Source of the DNA: Rhizobium sp. ZPR4
GTDB lineage: Bacteria; Pseudomonadota; Alphaproteobacteria; Rhizobiales; Rhizobiaceae
Reading direction: 5' to 3'
Assembly: GCF_040215725.1 (NCBI RefSeq)
Contig: NZ_CP157967.1
Coordinates: 2,108,001-2,172,000 of the forward strand
DNA: 64,000 nt
Positions 44,211 to 52,813 of the stretch are shown piece after piece. Made by a program: the position numbers and the translations under genes. The notes under the pieces are model-generated. The model saw only the letters and a program-made list of their open reading frames with translations. It made no database searches and was not told the origin of the DNA. How positions within the stretch are numbered: the first letter of the stretch is position 1; the number at the start of each line of letters is the position of its first letter.

Positions 44211-44921
44211 TCAAAACGAGTGATTGCCTGCCGCAAAGCGCCCGTCGTCATTATGCAGCCGTAAAGACATTCGCAGCATCCAGGGCAAGGATGTCCAAAG
44301 GCCGGAGGTTAACCCCGCCTGTCTAAGTGCTGCGGCAGTCCAGGTGTTGCATCCCATCAGCGCGTTGAAATAACCGCGCGCTTCGAAGAACGCATCGTTT
44401 GGGCCGTAATTGCCGCCAAGTAGAGGCACCGGCCCATTATCGGCCTGCACGAAGCTACCGAGGATGAATTGCTTCAGCCGCTCAAGACCTTCGGCATCGA
44501 TGTCGATTGCCGTGACCGGTGGCGCATCCAGCGGGATATCGCCCGCCAGTTCCACATGGATGACGGAGCGGTCGAGCCCGAAGCTCTTCAGCACAGGACC
44601 TGCCTTCAAATCAGCCCAGGTCCGCGTTTCCGTATAGAAGCTCCGGCCGCCCCAGCCGAAGATGAGATAGCGCAGATTGGGATTGTCGAGATCGAGCCCG
44701 GCCGTTCGCAGGAAGGCGAAACGGGTGAGGAGATCGCCATCGACGGGAATGGCAATGTCCGTATGGATGGGATTGCTGAGCATGAGGATTTGATGGGATC
44801 GCTCGGCTTTCTCAGTCGACCCATTATGCCAGAGCGGCCGCGGCACGATGATGCCGAGGCCGACGAGAAGCACGACGGCGAGAACGGCGGAGAAAACGCC
44901 CTTGAATATCTTTGAGATCAC
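44211..44921 (-). CDS. TIGR02117/DUF2459 family protein
   Basis: About 236 residues from a GTG at 44921 (ISKIFKGVFSAVLAV follows), preceded by a GGGGG stretch. The N-terminal helix is a membrane anchor or signal (VFSAVLAVVLLVGLGIIV); then the family blocks SNPIHTDIAIPVD, YLIFGWGGRSFYTETRTWADLK and MGCNTWTAAALRQAG. An upstream in-frame ATG exists, but it lies across the trpE(G) terminator hairpin, so I reject it. Function is not established for the family; it sits downstream of trpE(G) on the same strand. Confidence 0.78.
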   Translation of the reverse strand: MISKIFKGVFSAVLAVVLLVGLGIIVPRPLWHNGSTEKAERSHQILMLSNPIHTDIAIPVDGDLLTRFAFLRTAGLDLDNPNLRYLIFGWGGRSFYTETRTWADLKAGPVLKSFGLDRSVIHVELAGDIPLDAPPVTAIDIDAEGLERLKQFILGSFVQADNGPVPLLGGNYGPNDAFFEARGYFNALMGCNTWTAAALRQAGLTSGLWTSLPWMLRMSLRLHNDDGRFAAGNHSF

Positions 44922-44985
44922 CGACTGAAAGCCCCCGCCAACAATCAATCTCTTCAGCGGTTTGTTGGCTCTTTCAAGGCATGAA

Positions 44986-45022
44986 ATAGCCCCATGCACT
45001 TTTTCCGAGTGCATGGGGCTAT
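44986..45022 (-). terminator. Terminator of trpE(G)
   Basis: A perfect 15-bp stem ATAGCCCCATGCACT / AGTGCATGGGGCTAT with a 7-nt loop, 28 nt after the trpE(G) stop. The T run is weak (ATTTC). Confidence 0.75.
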
Positions 45023-45049
45023 CAAACATCAGAGCTCTAAACGCTGGCC

Positions 45050-47239
45050 TCAGGCGGCCTTCGTCTTCACCCGCCGCGCCAGATGCGCCACGACATTCTC
45101 GATCATCCGCATGCCGGCATCGCCGCCGAGCGTCATGATCGATTCCGGGTGGAACTGTACGGCCGCGATCGGCTCCTTCACATGCTCGATCCCCATGATC
45201 GTGCCGTCTTCGCTCTCGGCCGTGATCATGAAATCACGCGGCAGGCTCGACGGATCGGCAAAGATCGAGTGATAGCGTCCGACCGTCACTTCGCGGCCAA
45301 GGCCGGAGAAGACCAGTCCCGGCTCCAGCACGCGGATGCGCGAGGGCTTGCCGTGCATCGGGATCGCCAGATGGCGCAATTCGCCGCCATACGCTTCGGC
45401 CAGCGCCTGCAGACCCAGGCAGACGCCGAAGATCGGCAGGTTGCGTGCCCGCGCCTTCTTGATGGTCGCTTTGCAATCGAAATCCTTCGGATTGCCGGGA
45501 CCTGGCGACAGCACGACCAGATCCGGATCGAGCCGGTCGAAGACCTCTTCCGGCACCGGCGTACGCACGGTCGAAACCGTCGCGCCCGTCTGGCGGAAGT
45601 AGTTGGCAAGCGTATGTACGAAGCTGTCTTCGTGGTCGACGAGCAGGATCTTCACACCCTTGCCGACGGAAGCGACGTCACGTTGCTGTTTGCCGGAATT
45701 GCCGGTCTTGGCATCACGGATGGCGGAAAGCATGGCAGAGGCCTTCAGTTCGGTTTCGGCTTCTTCTTCCTCGGGGATCGAGTCGTTGAGCAACGTCGCT
45801 CCGGCCCGCACCTCGGCAATGCCGTCCTTGATGCGGACGGTGCGCAGCGTCAGGCCGGTGTTCATGTCACCATTGAAGCCGACCATGCCGATCGCGCCGC
45901 CGTACCATGCGCGCGGGCTCTTTTCATGGCTCTCGATGAAGCGCATGGCCCACAGCTTCGGTGCGCCGGTGACGGTGACGGCCCAGGCGTGGCTGAGAAA
46001 GCCGTCGAAAGCATCCATGTCGTCGCGCAGGCGGCCTTCGATATGGTCGACCGTGTGGATCAGGCGCGAATACATCTCGATCTGCCGGCGGCCGATGACC
46101 TTGACCGAGCCCGGCTCACAGACGCGGCTCTTGTCGTTGCGGTCAACGTCGGAGCACATGGTGAGTTCCGACTCGTCCTTCTTGGAGTTCAGCAACTTCA
46201 GGATCTGCTCGCTGTCGGCGATCGGATCGTCTCCGCGCTTGATCGTACCCGAAATCGGGCAGGTCTCGATACGGCGGCCGGACACGCGCACGAACATTTC
46301 TGGCGACGCGCCGATCAGATATTCCTGATTGCCGAGGTTGATGAAGAAGGAATAGGGTGACGGGTTGATCGCCTTCAGACGCTTGGAAATGTCTGAGGGC
46401 TTGCTGTCGCAGCGTTCCATGAACTTCTGGCCGGGCACGACTTCGAAGAGATCGCCCTTGCGGAAGCTCTCCTTCGCCTTGACCACCAGCTCGGCATATT
46501 CGCCCGGGCGATGATCGCTCTTCGGCGGAATCGCGTCGGTGTGGCGGAACGGCTCGGATGCGATCGCACCGGACTTGCCCTCCGTCGATTGGCCGTCCTT
46601 GGCGAAATCATAACGATCGATCCAGGCCTTGGCTGAATAGTTGTCGACCACCAGAATTTCGTCCGGCAGGTAGAGCACCATGTCGCGCTGATCGTCCGGG
46701 CGCTTGAGCTTCAGGTTGATGGCGTCGAACTGGAAGGCCAGATCGTAGCCGAAGGCGCCGTAAAAGCCGATGCTGGCGTCAGCCTGTGAATAGAAGAGAT
46801 CGGTGACCGCGCGCAGCACCGTGAAGACTGTCGGCATCTTCGAGCGCTCTTCCTCGGTAAAGACCCGATCCGGCGTCTTTACCGTGAGATCGAGCCGGCG
46901 CGGCGTCGAAGCGCCGAGAACAACTTCCGAAACCGTTTTCAGCTTCTCCGCGATGAAGCCGAGAATAACTTCGCCGCGCTCGTTATAGGCATCGATCCAG
47001 ACATCGCGCCCATTGCAGGAAAGACCGAGGGGCGGATCGACGATGGCGGTATCCCAACGCGTATAGCGGCCGGGATATTCGTAGTTCGACGAAAATACCG
47101 CGCCGCGGCGCTCGTCGAGCTTGTCGATGTAAGACGATACGGCGTCCGCATAGGGCGTCGGCCGACGCTGCCGGGTGACGGTGATGCCGCCCTTCGTCTC
47201 GTAGATTTCCGCACCATCATCCCGAAGGATCGTTACCAT
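45050..47239 (-). CDS. trpE(G): Anthranilate synthase, fused TrpE-TrpG
   Basis: 729 residues. Residues ~1-500 are the chorismate-binding TrpE domain ([35 protein letters not shown] and [17 protein letters not shown]), and ~530-729 the glutamine amidotransferase ([34 protein letters not shown] with catalytic Cys, and FHPESI). The fusion makes anthranilate from chorismate and glutamine in one chain, as in Rhizobium, Sinorhizobium and Azospirillum. The feedback-site region near the N-terminus is present. The leader upstream encodes trpL and a terminator, the standard ribosome-mediated Trp attenuator. Confidence 0.97.
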   Translation of the reverse strand: MVTILRDDGAEIYETKGGITVTRQRRPTPYADAVSSYIDKLDERRGAVFSSNYEYPGRYTRWDTAIVDPPLGLSCNGRDVWIDAYNERGEVILGFIAEKLKTVSEVVLGASTPRRLDLTVKTPDRVFTEEERSKMPTVFTVLRAVTDLFYSQADASIGFYGAFGYDLAFQFDAINLKLKRPDDQRDMVLYLPDEILVVDNYSAKAWIDRYDFAKDGQSTEGKSGAIASEPFRHTDAIPPKSDHRPGEYAELVVKAKESFRKGDLFEVVPGQKFMERCDSKPSDISKRLKAINPSPYSFFINLGNQEYLIGASPEMFVRVSGRRIETCPISGTIKRGDDPIADSEQILKLLNSKKDESELTMCSDVDRNDKSRVCEPGSVKVIGRRQIEMYSRLIHTVDHIEGRLRDDMDAFDGFLSHAWAVTVTGAPKLWAMRFIESHEKSPRAWYGGAIGMVGFNGDMNTGLTLRTVRIKDGIAEVRAGATLLNDSIPEEEEAETELKASAMLSAIRDAKTGNSGKQQRDVASVGKGVKILLVDHEDSFVHTLANYFRQTGATVSTVRTPVPEEVFDRLDPDLVVLSPGPGNPKDFDCKATIKKARARNLPIFGVCLGLQALAEAYGGELRHLAIPMHGKPSRIRVLEPGLVFSGLGREVTVGRYHSIFADPSSLPRDFMITAESEDGTIMGIEHVKEPIAAVQFHPESIMTLGGDAGMRMIENVVAHLARRVKTKAA

Positions 47240-47287
47240 TGTTCCTCACTCCGTTGTCAGGCCCGGATGACAGGCGGCCGATATAAC

Positions 47288-47317
47288 AAAAAAGCCGCCT
47301 CGAAATCTCGGGCGGCT
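47288..47317 (-). terminator. trp attenuator terminator
   Basis: Minus strand: AGCCGCC / GGCGGCT stem (with additional central CGAGA/TCG pairs) and six T. It lies between trpL and trpE(G). The GGCGGCC right after the trpL stop can pair with the terminator's GCCGCC arm as an antiterminator. Confidence 0.85.
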
Positions 47318-47354
47318 CACTCGTCGTCTTTGAACACGATTGGTCGAGGCCGCC

Positions 47355-47402
47355 TCAGCGTGCCCACCACCAAACTGCAATGTTGTTCAAAGCCATGTTC
47401 AT
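47355..47402 (-). CDS. trpL: trp operon leader peptide
   Basis: The 15-residue peptide MNMALNNIAVWWWAR has three consecutive Trp codons (TGG TGG TGG), the hallmark of ribosome-mediated attenuation. In Sinorhizobium meliloti the trpL leader is a similar 14-mer ending WWWAR, its mRNA starts at the AUG, and the attenuated rnTrpL and the peptide itself act in trans on other mRNAs. Here too no Shine-Dalgarno precedes the ATG, and a promoter -10 ends 9 nt upstream, so a leaderless start is likely. Tryptophan starvation stalls ribosomes at the Trp codons and favours the antiterminator. Confidence 0.93.
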   Translation of the reverse strand: MNMALNNIAVWWWAR

Positions 47403-47411
47403 GGCGGGAAT

Positions 47412-47440
47412 TGTTAGCGTGAGATGCCGCGATGCGCAAG
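47412..47440 (-). promoter_or_regulatory. trpL: trpL promoter
   Basis: Minus strand CTTGCG (47440-47435), 17-nt spacer, CTAACA (47417-47412). The -10 ends 9 nt before the trpL ATG, consistent with transcription starting at or next to the AUG. Confidence 0.6.
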
Positions 47441-47456
47441 CCGCAATCTCGGCGAT

Positions 47457-47484
47457 GGGCAGAAACGATTTTTCGTCTCTGCCC
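47457..47484 (-). terminator. Hairpin after the ABC-F gene
   Basis: A 12-bp stem with one mismatch (GGGCAGAGACGA against TCGTTTCTGCCC) begins 10 nt past the ABC-F stop. There is no downstream T run, and it overlaps the upstream edge of the trpL promoter region. Confidence 0.5.
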
Positions 47485-47493
47485 ATCCTTCGC

Positions 47494-49017
47494 CTATTCC
47501 TGTACCCTGGCCGCTTCAAAGAACTCTTCCGGCCCATCCACTTCGACCAATCGTTTCCGGTCGATCAGCCAGAAGCGATCGCCGACCAAGCGCACGAAGC
47601 TGCGATCGTGCGAGACGAGAAGGCAGCTTGCCTCGTTTGCCGTCAGTTCGCCCTCCAGTGCCTCCTGGCCATCGATATCCAAATGGTTGGTCGGCTCGTC
47701 CAGGAGGTAAAAGTTGGGATTGGTCAGCCGCAGCACCAACATGGCAAGCCGCGCCTTTTGCCCGCCAGACAGACGGCCGATCTCCTTGCCCTGCATATCG
47801 ATGTTGATGCCGACACCGACCAGCAACGTGCGGGCACGCTGCTCTCCAAGTTCGAACAGGCGCGTGACCATGCCGAGCGGCGTGTCCTTCTGGCCGAGAT
47901 TGGAGAGCGCCTGGTCGCTGTAACCGAGCACAAGAGAGGGCGTCGGCTTGATCGCATCGCCGCTCGATGGATCGGCAATGGCCTTGCGGATCATCTCTAC
48001 GAACCGCGTCTTGCCCGCGCCGTTCTGCCCGAGAAGCACGATGCGATCGCCCTGGCAAATCCACTGCTGTCCGGTCTTGAACAGCAACGTCCCATCAGGC
48101 GTCGTCACCGCGGCATCTTCAAGCGTCAGAAGCACCTTGGCGTGGATGCCGCGATTGGCGAGCTTGATCGAGCCGGAAGAGCGCTCGCGGTAGCCAGGTC
48201 TGGCGCTATCCTCCAGTTTCTCCGCCCGTGCCTTCAGCTGCTTCGTCTTTACGGTCAAGAGATCGCTGCCGGAATTGACGCCGAGATTGTAGAGCTTGGC
48301 CGCCTGCTTGCGCAGCTGCTGCGCCGTCTTCATCTCCTTCTGATAACGACGCTCGTCCGAGGCATCGACCTCATCCAGCGCCGCCCGCGCCCGGCTATAG
48401 GGTAAGGCATAGGTCTGCGGCTGGTCCTGACGCAGAAACAGGGTCCGGTTGCAGACAGCATCGAGGAAAGCGCGGTCGTGGCTGGCGATGATGACGGGCA
48501 CGTCGCGCGGCAAGGCATTCAGCCAATCCTCAAGCAACGCGATCTTGGCGAGATCGAGATGGTTGGTCGGCTCATCGAGCAGCAGCACGTCGGGCTCCGT
48601 CACCCAGATGCGGGCAAGCATGGCCAGCCGCTGCCAGCCGCCGCTGAGTTGGGCAAGCGCCCTCTCCCGCATAGCCGCAGGCACGCCAAGCGAGTCGAGA
48701 GTGACGTCGACGCGCCAGCTTTCGCTCTCGACCTGCTCTTTCGGCAAGGCTTGAAGGACGGCGTCATAGAAGGAAACGTCCAGCAGGCTCGCCGGCACAT
48801 TCTGCTCGACATAGCCGACGCGCAAGCCCCGAGCACGGGTGATGTCGCCCGTCGTCGGCTCCAGCCTGCCGGCCAGGCAATTGAGCAACGTGGTCTTTCC
48901 ACGCCCATTCGCGGCAACGATGCCGACGCGGTCGCCCGCATCCACCGTGATGTTGAGGTTGGAAAACAGCGGCGCACTCATGGTGACGCCCAGATTGCGG
49001 AGATTGATCAGAGTCAT
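47494..49017 (-). CDS. ABC-F family ATPase (translation factor-like)
   Basis: 507 residues with two ATPase domains and no membrane spans, the ABC-F layout. Domain 1: AANGRGKTTLL, LSGGWQRLAMLARI, LLLDEPTNHLD; domain 2: GQNGAGKTRFVE, LSGGQKARLAMLVL, LLDEPTNHLD. The linker (~185-260) is charged and helical (EMKTAQQLRKQAAKLYN), as in ribosome-binding ABC-F proteins that rescue or modulate stalled ribosomes. Walker A of domain 1 reads NGRGKT, with Arg for the usual Ala or Ser, which is tolerated. The subfamily is uncertain. Confidence 0.9.
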   Translation of the reverse strand: MTLINLRNLGVTMSAPLFSNLNITVDAGDRVGIVAANGRGKTTLLNCLAGRLEPTTGDITRARGLRVGYVEQNVPASLLDVSFYDAVLQALPKEQVESESWRVDVTLDSLGVPAAMRERALAQLSGGWQRLAMLARIWVTEPDVLLLDEPTNHLDLAKIALLEDWLNALPRDVPVIIASHDRAFLDAVCNRTLFLRQDQPQTYALPYSRARAALDEVDASDERRYQKEMKTAQQLRKQAAKLYNLGVNSGSDLLTVKTKQLKARAEKLEDSARPGYRERSSGSIKLANRGIHAKVLLTLEDAAVTTPDGTLLFKTGQQWICQGDRIVLLGQNGAGKTRFVEMIRKAIADPSSGDAIKPTPSLVLGYSDQALSNLGQKDTPLGMVTRLFELGEQRARTLLVGVGINIDMQGKEIGRLSGGQKARLAMLVLRLTNPNFYLLDEPTNHLDIDGQEALEGELTANEASCLLVSHDRSFVRLVGDRFWLIDRKRLVEVDGPEEFFEAARVQE

Positions 49018-49203
49018 GGTCTTTTCCGGTCTCGATCGAGCATCTCAAGGCATCGCCGGCGGCTCCTTTTGCCGCGCTAAACCGATGCCCCAGGCCCAAG
49101 CAGGCCAATGCTCGAAAACATGTCATGACGCGGCCGCGCAAATACGCCGGCTCACGTCGCCCAATGGGCAGACCAGAAGGAATGAGTGAGAAACAGCCTC
49201 TGA

Positions 49204-49275
49204 TCAGCCCTGCAAACGCATCTGCAGGGCACGAGTCGGACCGAACTGGCGAATATGCCAGACTATCTTGGTCAT
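49204..49275 (-). CDS. Candidate 23-residue small protein
   Basis: A minus-strand ORF starts MTKIVWHIRQFGPTRALQ and is preceded by GAGAGGAGG five nt before the ATG, a very strong ribosome site. It lies between the terminator of the heme receptor (49383-49411) and the ABC-F start (49017), so it needs its own promoter; TTGTAA and TTATTC with a 16-nt spacer upstream are a possible pair. The peptide is basic and ends in RLQG. Nothing else is recognised in 49018-49436. Confidence 0.4.
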   Translation of the reverse strand: MTKIVWHIRQFGPTRALQMRLQG

Positions 49276-49382
49276 ACGGTCCTCCTCTCTTTTTTCTCGA
49301 CGGTTAAAGACTGCGTCGCTCGAATAACACCGAACGTTGCGATTTACAATTGCGCAAAGCTCCAGATGCCACGCTAGAGGGC

Positions 49383-49411
49383 AAAAAAGAGGCGATGCCG
49401 AAGCATCGCCC
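49383..49411 (-). terminator. Rho-independent terminator of the heme receptor
   Basis: Minus strand: stem GGCGATGC / GCATCGCC with a UUCG tetraloop, then TCTTTTTT, 26 nt after the receptor stop. A textbook terminator. Confidence 0.93.
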
Positions 49412-49436
49412 AAGTTTGCTGCATCGATGTAACGGC

Positions 49437-51650
49437 TCAAAACCTCTGCGTCAGCGTCAGCTTGAAGGTCCGGCCAGGCTCGGAATAATAAGCCGAAGGC
49501 TGCGTGAGACCCGTGGACGCCACGTTGAGCGAGTCGTAGTAGGTCTTGTTGAAGATGTTGTAGACACCGGCGCGCAGCGACAGTCCCTTCACCTGCTCCG
49601 GCTCCCACCAACCCGTCAGATCGAAGATGCCGTAACCGGGGGTGCGGAAATTGTCTCCGGTCTTCTTCGGCTCGCTGGTCGCGGTGATGAAAGTCAAGTC
49701 CGTTCCCCAGACGTCAGCCGCATAGCCGATAGTGAAGGCCGCCTTGGCCGGAGCCACGGAATTGATCCACTCACCGCTGTCCGAATCCTTGCCGTTCACA
49801 TAGGCAAGCGCGCCCTTGACGTGGATGCCGTTGTCGAACTTCTTGTGCGCGTTGACCTCAACACCGAACATGCGGACGTTGGCGCGGTTGAAGTATTCGG
49901 TGATCCCGAGCGGATAGGTGCCGGTCGGATCGACACGGCTCGATGAGTCGATGAAGTTCTTATATTTGTTGTAGAACGCGCCGATATGACCGCCGAAATC
50001 ATCGTCACCGAGGTTAGTGCCGATTTCGATGCCGTTGCTGGTTTCCGGCTTCAGGTCTGGATTGCCGTAGCTGACATAGCCGCCGGACACGCCGTAGTTC
50101 ACGTAGAGCTCGCTGACATTAGGTGCGCGGAAAGCCATGGCCCATTGTGCGTAGAGCTCGACATTGTCCTGCGGCTGGTAGGATGCACGCAGCTTCGGCG
50201 AGAAACGGCTGTCCGACTGGCCGGATGGCAGGCCCTGATAGTTGGCGCTGTCGCGATAGGCGCCCGTGTTCTTCGGCGAGTAATCATACCAATCGAAGCG
50301 CAGGCCCGGCGTCAGAGAGAAGTTGCTGGAGCCGAACTCGATCTTGTCGTCAATGAAGGCACCGACACGCTTGCTGTCGACGTCGGGCATATCAGACTGG
50401 TTGGTGTGCAGGAACGAGCAAGAGAAGGCCCAGCGGGCGGGACCGCAGGCATCTTTACCTGCAGAATACTGATGCACCTTGCCGAAAGCGGTATCGAGAC
50501 CGAAAGTGACCTTGTGGTGCAGATCGCCGGTGTCGAAGGATTTGGAGGCATTGCCGTTGAAGCCGATGCTGCGGTCTTCCATTTCATTGCGGCGCCAATA
50601 GTCGCCGATGACGGAGGTATAGCGGTAGCCCTCAACGCCTTCTTCGCGCAGGAGGTTCTGCCAATAGAAGACGGCATTGGCCGTGTCGACAAGCGAATCT
50701 GCGCTTTCAGCGTCATATTTGTAGTCGAGCGAAACGCGGTTACGTTCCGTATTGTCGGTCGTATCGTAGTTGCCTGGACGGAGATTCCCGGTCAGGCTCT
50801 GCGAGTGCATCGCATCGATGGTCTTGTCTTTGTTGTAATGCTCAGCCGTGATCCCGAAGGTGCCGATATCGGTATACTGGCGGATCTTGAAGAGACCGCT
50901 TCTCTGATTGTAGTCGGCCGGATCCGCTTTGGTACGCGCGGTCGAATAGCCACCGATATCGCCGTTGTTCTCAAGCTCGTGGCCGTGCGTGTAGCCGCCC
51001 TCGAAAAGAACGGCCGTATTGTCGATGCGCTTGGCGACCGCTGCCGAACCCCCGATGCTGCGATCATCACCATTATAGCCGAACTTGAAGACGCCGCCCC
51101 AGGTCGCGCCGGGTGCGATCAGATCTTCCGGCTCCAGCGTGCGAAGCACGAAAGCACCGCCCAGAGCACCGGAGCCAGCGCGGCTGGAATCGGCGCCGCG
51201 CACGACATCGACGCTCGAAAGCGCGTTGAAATCGAAGCTATTGGCGCCGCCGTCCGCCCCACGGGCGACATCGAGCATGAAGGGGATTGCAATGCCGTCG
51301 ACCGTGGTCAAGACACGGTCGTCGCCGAGGCCGCGAATGTTGACGCCGCCGGTGGTGCGGTTGAAGCCGACGCCGACCTCCGTGCTGCGGCCGAGATCCT
51401 CGATGCGCGTGATCTGGTTCTCGTCGATTTCCTTGGCCGTCGTCTCGCTGGCGGTCGGGGAATCGGCCAGCACATCCTTGCTTGCCTTGCCTTTGCCCTT
51501 CACGACGATCGGTTTCAGATTGGTGACGCGATCGCCCTTGGCCGCCTCATCATTCTGGGCTGCGGTCTGCGCAAAAGATGTCGTGGCCAGCCCGAGGGCC
51601 AGAAACGCGGTGCATGCCAAGAGAGCCGAGCGGGAGCGCCGGACAACCAT
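49437..51650 (-). CDS. TonB-dependent heme/hemoglobin receptor
   Basis: 737 residues from ATG 51650, which has AAGGA 6 nt upstream; the ATG at 51656 touches that site. Signal peptide (LLACTAFLALGLATTSFAQ), a TonB-box-like NLKPIVVKGKG (~44-54), a plug domain with GGVNIRGLG and RVLTTVDGI, and a long beta-barrel ending in the C-terminal aromatic LTQRF. FRAPNVSELY and NPDLKPETS fit the FRAP/NPNL pair of bacterial heme and hemoglobin receptors, as in rhizobial ShmR-type proteins. Two RirA-type boxes lie upstream, so it should be induced under iron limitation. A UUCG terminator follows. Confidence 0.9.
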   Translation of the reverse strand: MVVRRSRSALLACTAFLALGLATTSFAQTAAQNDEAAKGDRVTNLKPIVVKGKGKASKDVLADSPTASETTAKEIDENQITRIEDLGRSTEVGVGFNRTTGGVNIRGLGDDRVLTTVDGIAIPFMLDVARGADGGANSFDFNALSSVDVVRGADSSRAGSGALGGAFVLRTLEPEDLIAPGATWGGVFKFGYNGDDRSIGGSAAVAKRIDNTAVLFEGGYTHGHELENNGDIGGYSTARTKADPADYNQRSGLFKIRQYTDIGTFGITAEHYNKDKTIDAMHSQSLTGNLRPGNYDTTDNTERNRVSLDYKYDAESADSLVDTANAVFYWQNLLREEGVEGYRYTSVIGDYWRRNEMEDRSIGFNGNASKSFDTGDLHHKVTFGLDTAFGKVHQYSAGKDACGPARWAFSCSFLHTNQSDMPDVDSKRVGAFIDDKIEFGSSNFSLTPGLRFDWYDYSPKNTGAYRDSANYQGLPSGQSDSRFSPKLRASYQPQDNVELYAQWAMAFRAPNVSELYVNYGVSGGYVSYGNPDLKPETSNGIEIGTNLGDDDFGGHIGAFYNKYKNFIDSSSRVDPTGTYPLGITEYFNRANVRMFGVEVNAHKKFDNGIHVKGALAYVNGKDSDSGEWINSVAPAKAAFTIGYAADVWGTDLTFITATSEPKKTGDNFRTPGYGIFDLTGWWEPEQVKGLSLRAGVYNIFNKTYYDSLNVASTGLTQPSAYYSEPGRTFKLTLTQRF

Positions 51651-51769
51651 AACCATTCCTTTCGAATTGCTTCACCGGGCTGGCTGGTTGCTGCGTCGAA
51701 AGCAGGCAAGGGGCTGGCTAGGTTATCTTGTTAACGGGCGGAAATATTCCGCCTTCTTTCTGCCGCATA

Positions 51770-51793
51770 AAAAACATGAGTATTATTGTCAAT
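51770..51793 (-). promoter_or_regulatory. Putative heme receptor promoter
   Basis: Minus-strand TTGACA (51793-51788) with a weak TATGCG-like -10 17 nt further on (51770-51765 region). The -35 overlaps the proximal TGA-N9-TCA box, so a repressor bound there would block RNA polymerase. Confidence 0.45.
51777..51791. promoter_or_regulatory. RirA-type iron box 1 (TGA-N9-TCA)
   Basis: TGAGTATTATTGTCA fits the iron-responsive operator TGA-N9-TCA of rhizobial RirA exactly, with an A/T-rich centre, about 125 bp upstream of the heme receptor start. Confidence 0.7.
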
Positions 51794-51813
51794 ATATACG
51801 GCGCCTATAATCA

Positions 51814-51828
51814 TGAATAAAATTGTCA
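51814..51828. promoter_or_regulatory. RirA-type iron box 2 (TGA-N9-TCA)
   Basis: TGAATAAAATTGTCA repeats the same pattern 37 bp from box 1. It is nearer the extensin-like gene (start 51925) and could serve that gene too. Confidence 0.65.
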
Positions 51829-51924
51829 TCTTTTAAGACAAGAGGCAAACGTTGCTGAATTGCAACGAAATGACAGCCTCGCGCGTTCTATCAGCATCAT
51901 CATTAGAATTGGCTGAATTACTTG

Positions 51925-52770
51925 ATGCTGTTTAGAATCGTTTCATTAGTCTCTACCACCACTCTTCTCATGGCCGCCTCTCTTCCGCAGACCGGCCCCA
52001 TACCCGAGCAAAAGCCGGCTAAGGAACAGGTTCGGCCAAATGGCGAACCGCCGATCCCGGCAGAAAAACCCGCTGCATCACCGGGCAGCCCTGTCCTTCC
52101 GGCGGAAAAGCCGACGGCTCAGCCGGAAGACAAGCCGGCGCCACAGCCGGAGGAGCAGACAACTGGCCAGCAGATGCAGGGTCCTCCCCGTCCGCCTCTG
52201 ACTATCGCTTCCGAACCGGACGAGGAGCACCAGGCCTGCCTGAAAGAGCTGACCGCCATCGGAGCGACCTTCAAGGAGATCGCCCGCATCGACGACGGCA
52301 ATGGCTGCGGCATCGACAAGCCGATCGCGCTTAGCTCCCCACTGCCGGGCATAGAGTTCAAGCCCGAAGGAAAAATGCGCTGCGAAGCGGCTCTCGCCCT
52401 AGCCCAATGGGTGAAGGAAAGTGTCATCCCATCGGCCGCGGCATTGGACAATGGCAAGATCGTCACCATCAATCAGGCGTCGACCTATGTCTGCCGGCTG
52501 CGCAACAATGCTTCCACCGGCAAGATTTCCGAACATGCCCGCGGTAATGCCATCGATGTCGCGAGCTTCACCTTCGAAAACGGCAAGACCATCGCAATCG
52601 AGCCGCGACGCGAGGACCCGACGCTGACGGGCGCCTTCCAGCGTGCAGCCAGCGCCTCTGCCTGCCTCTACTTCACGACCGTTTTGGACCCGGAGAGCGA
52701 CGCTGCCCACGAGACCCATTTTCATCTCGATGTCATCGAAAGGAACGGCGGCTTTCGTTATTGCCACTAG
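51925..52770 (+). CDS. Extensin-like family protein
   Basis: 281 residues. A short hydrophobic N-terminus (IVSLVSTTTLLMAASL) suggests export; residues ~25-95 are a Pro/Glu/Lys-rich linker with repeats such as IPAEKPA and LPAEKPT. The extensin-like C-terminal domain follows, with ALSSPLPGIEFKPEGKMRCEAAL, the SEHARGNAIDVASFTF block (~196-211) and ETHFHLD near the end. The paired His/Asp are similar to zinc-dependent DD-carboxypeptidase-like folds. Likely periplasmic and acting on cell wall or polysaccharide, but activity is unproven. It is divergent from the heme receptor across the iron boxes. Confidence 0.87.
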   Translation: MLFRIVSLVSTTTLLMAASLPQTGPIPEQKPAKEQVRPNGEPPIPAEKPAASPGSPVLPAEKPTAQPEDKPAPQPEEQTTGQQMQGPPRPPLTIASEPDEEHQACLKELTAIGATFKEIARIDDGNGCGIDKPIALSSPLPGIEFKPEGKMRCEAALALAQWVKESVIPSAAALDNGKIVTINQASTYVCRLRNNASTGKISEHARGNAIDVASFTFENGKTIAIEPRREDPTLTGAFQRAASASACLYFTTVLDPESDAAHETHFHLDVIERNGGFRYCH

Positions 52771-52813
52771 AAACGCGTCGCGGGATAGGCCGTGCCGCGA
52801 TCTTTGAACCTCG

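Noticed and set aside
44922..45029. Upstream ATG extension of the DUF2459 gene
   Set aside because: These codons lie across the 15-bp trpE(G) terminator hairpin and add no family sequence.
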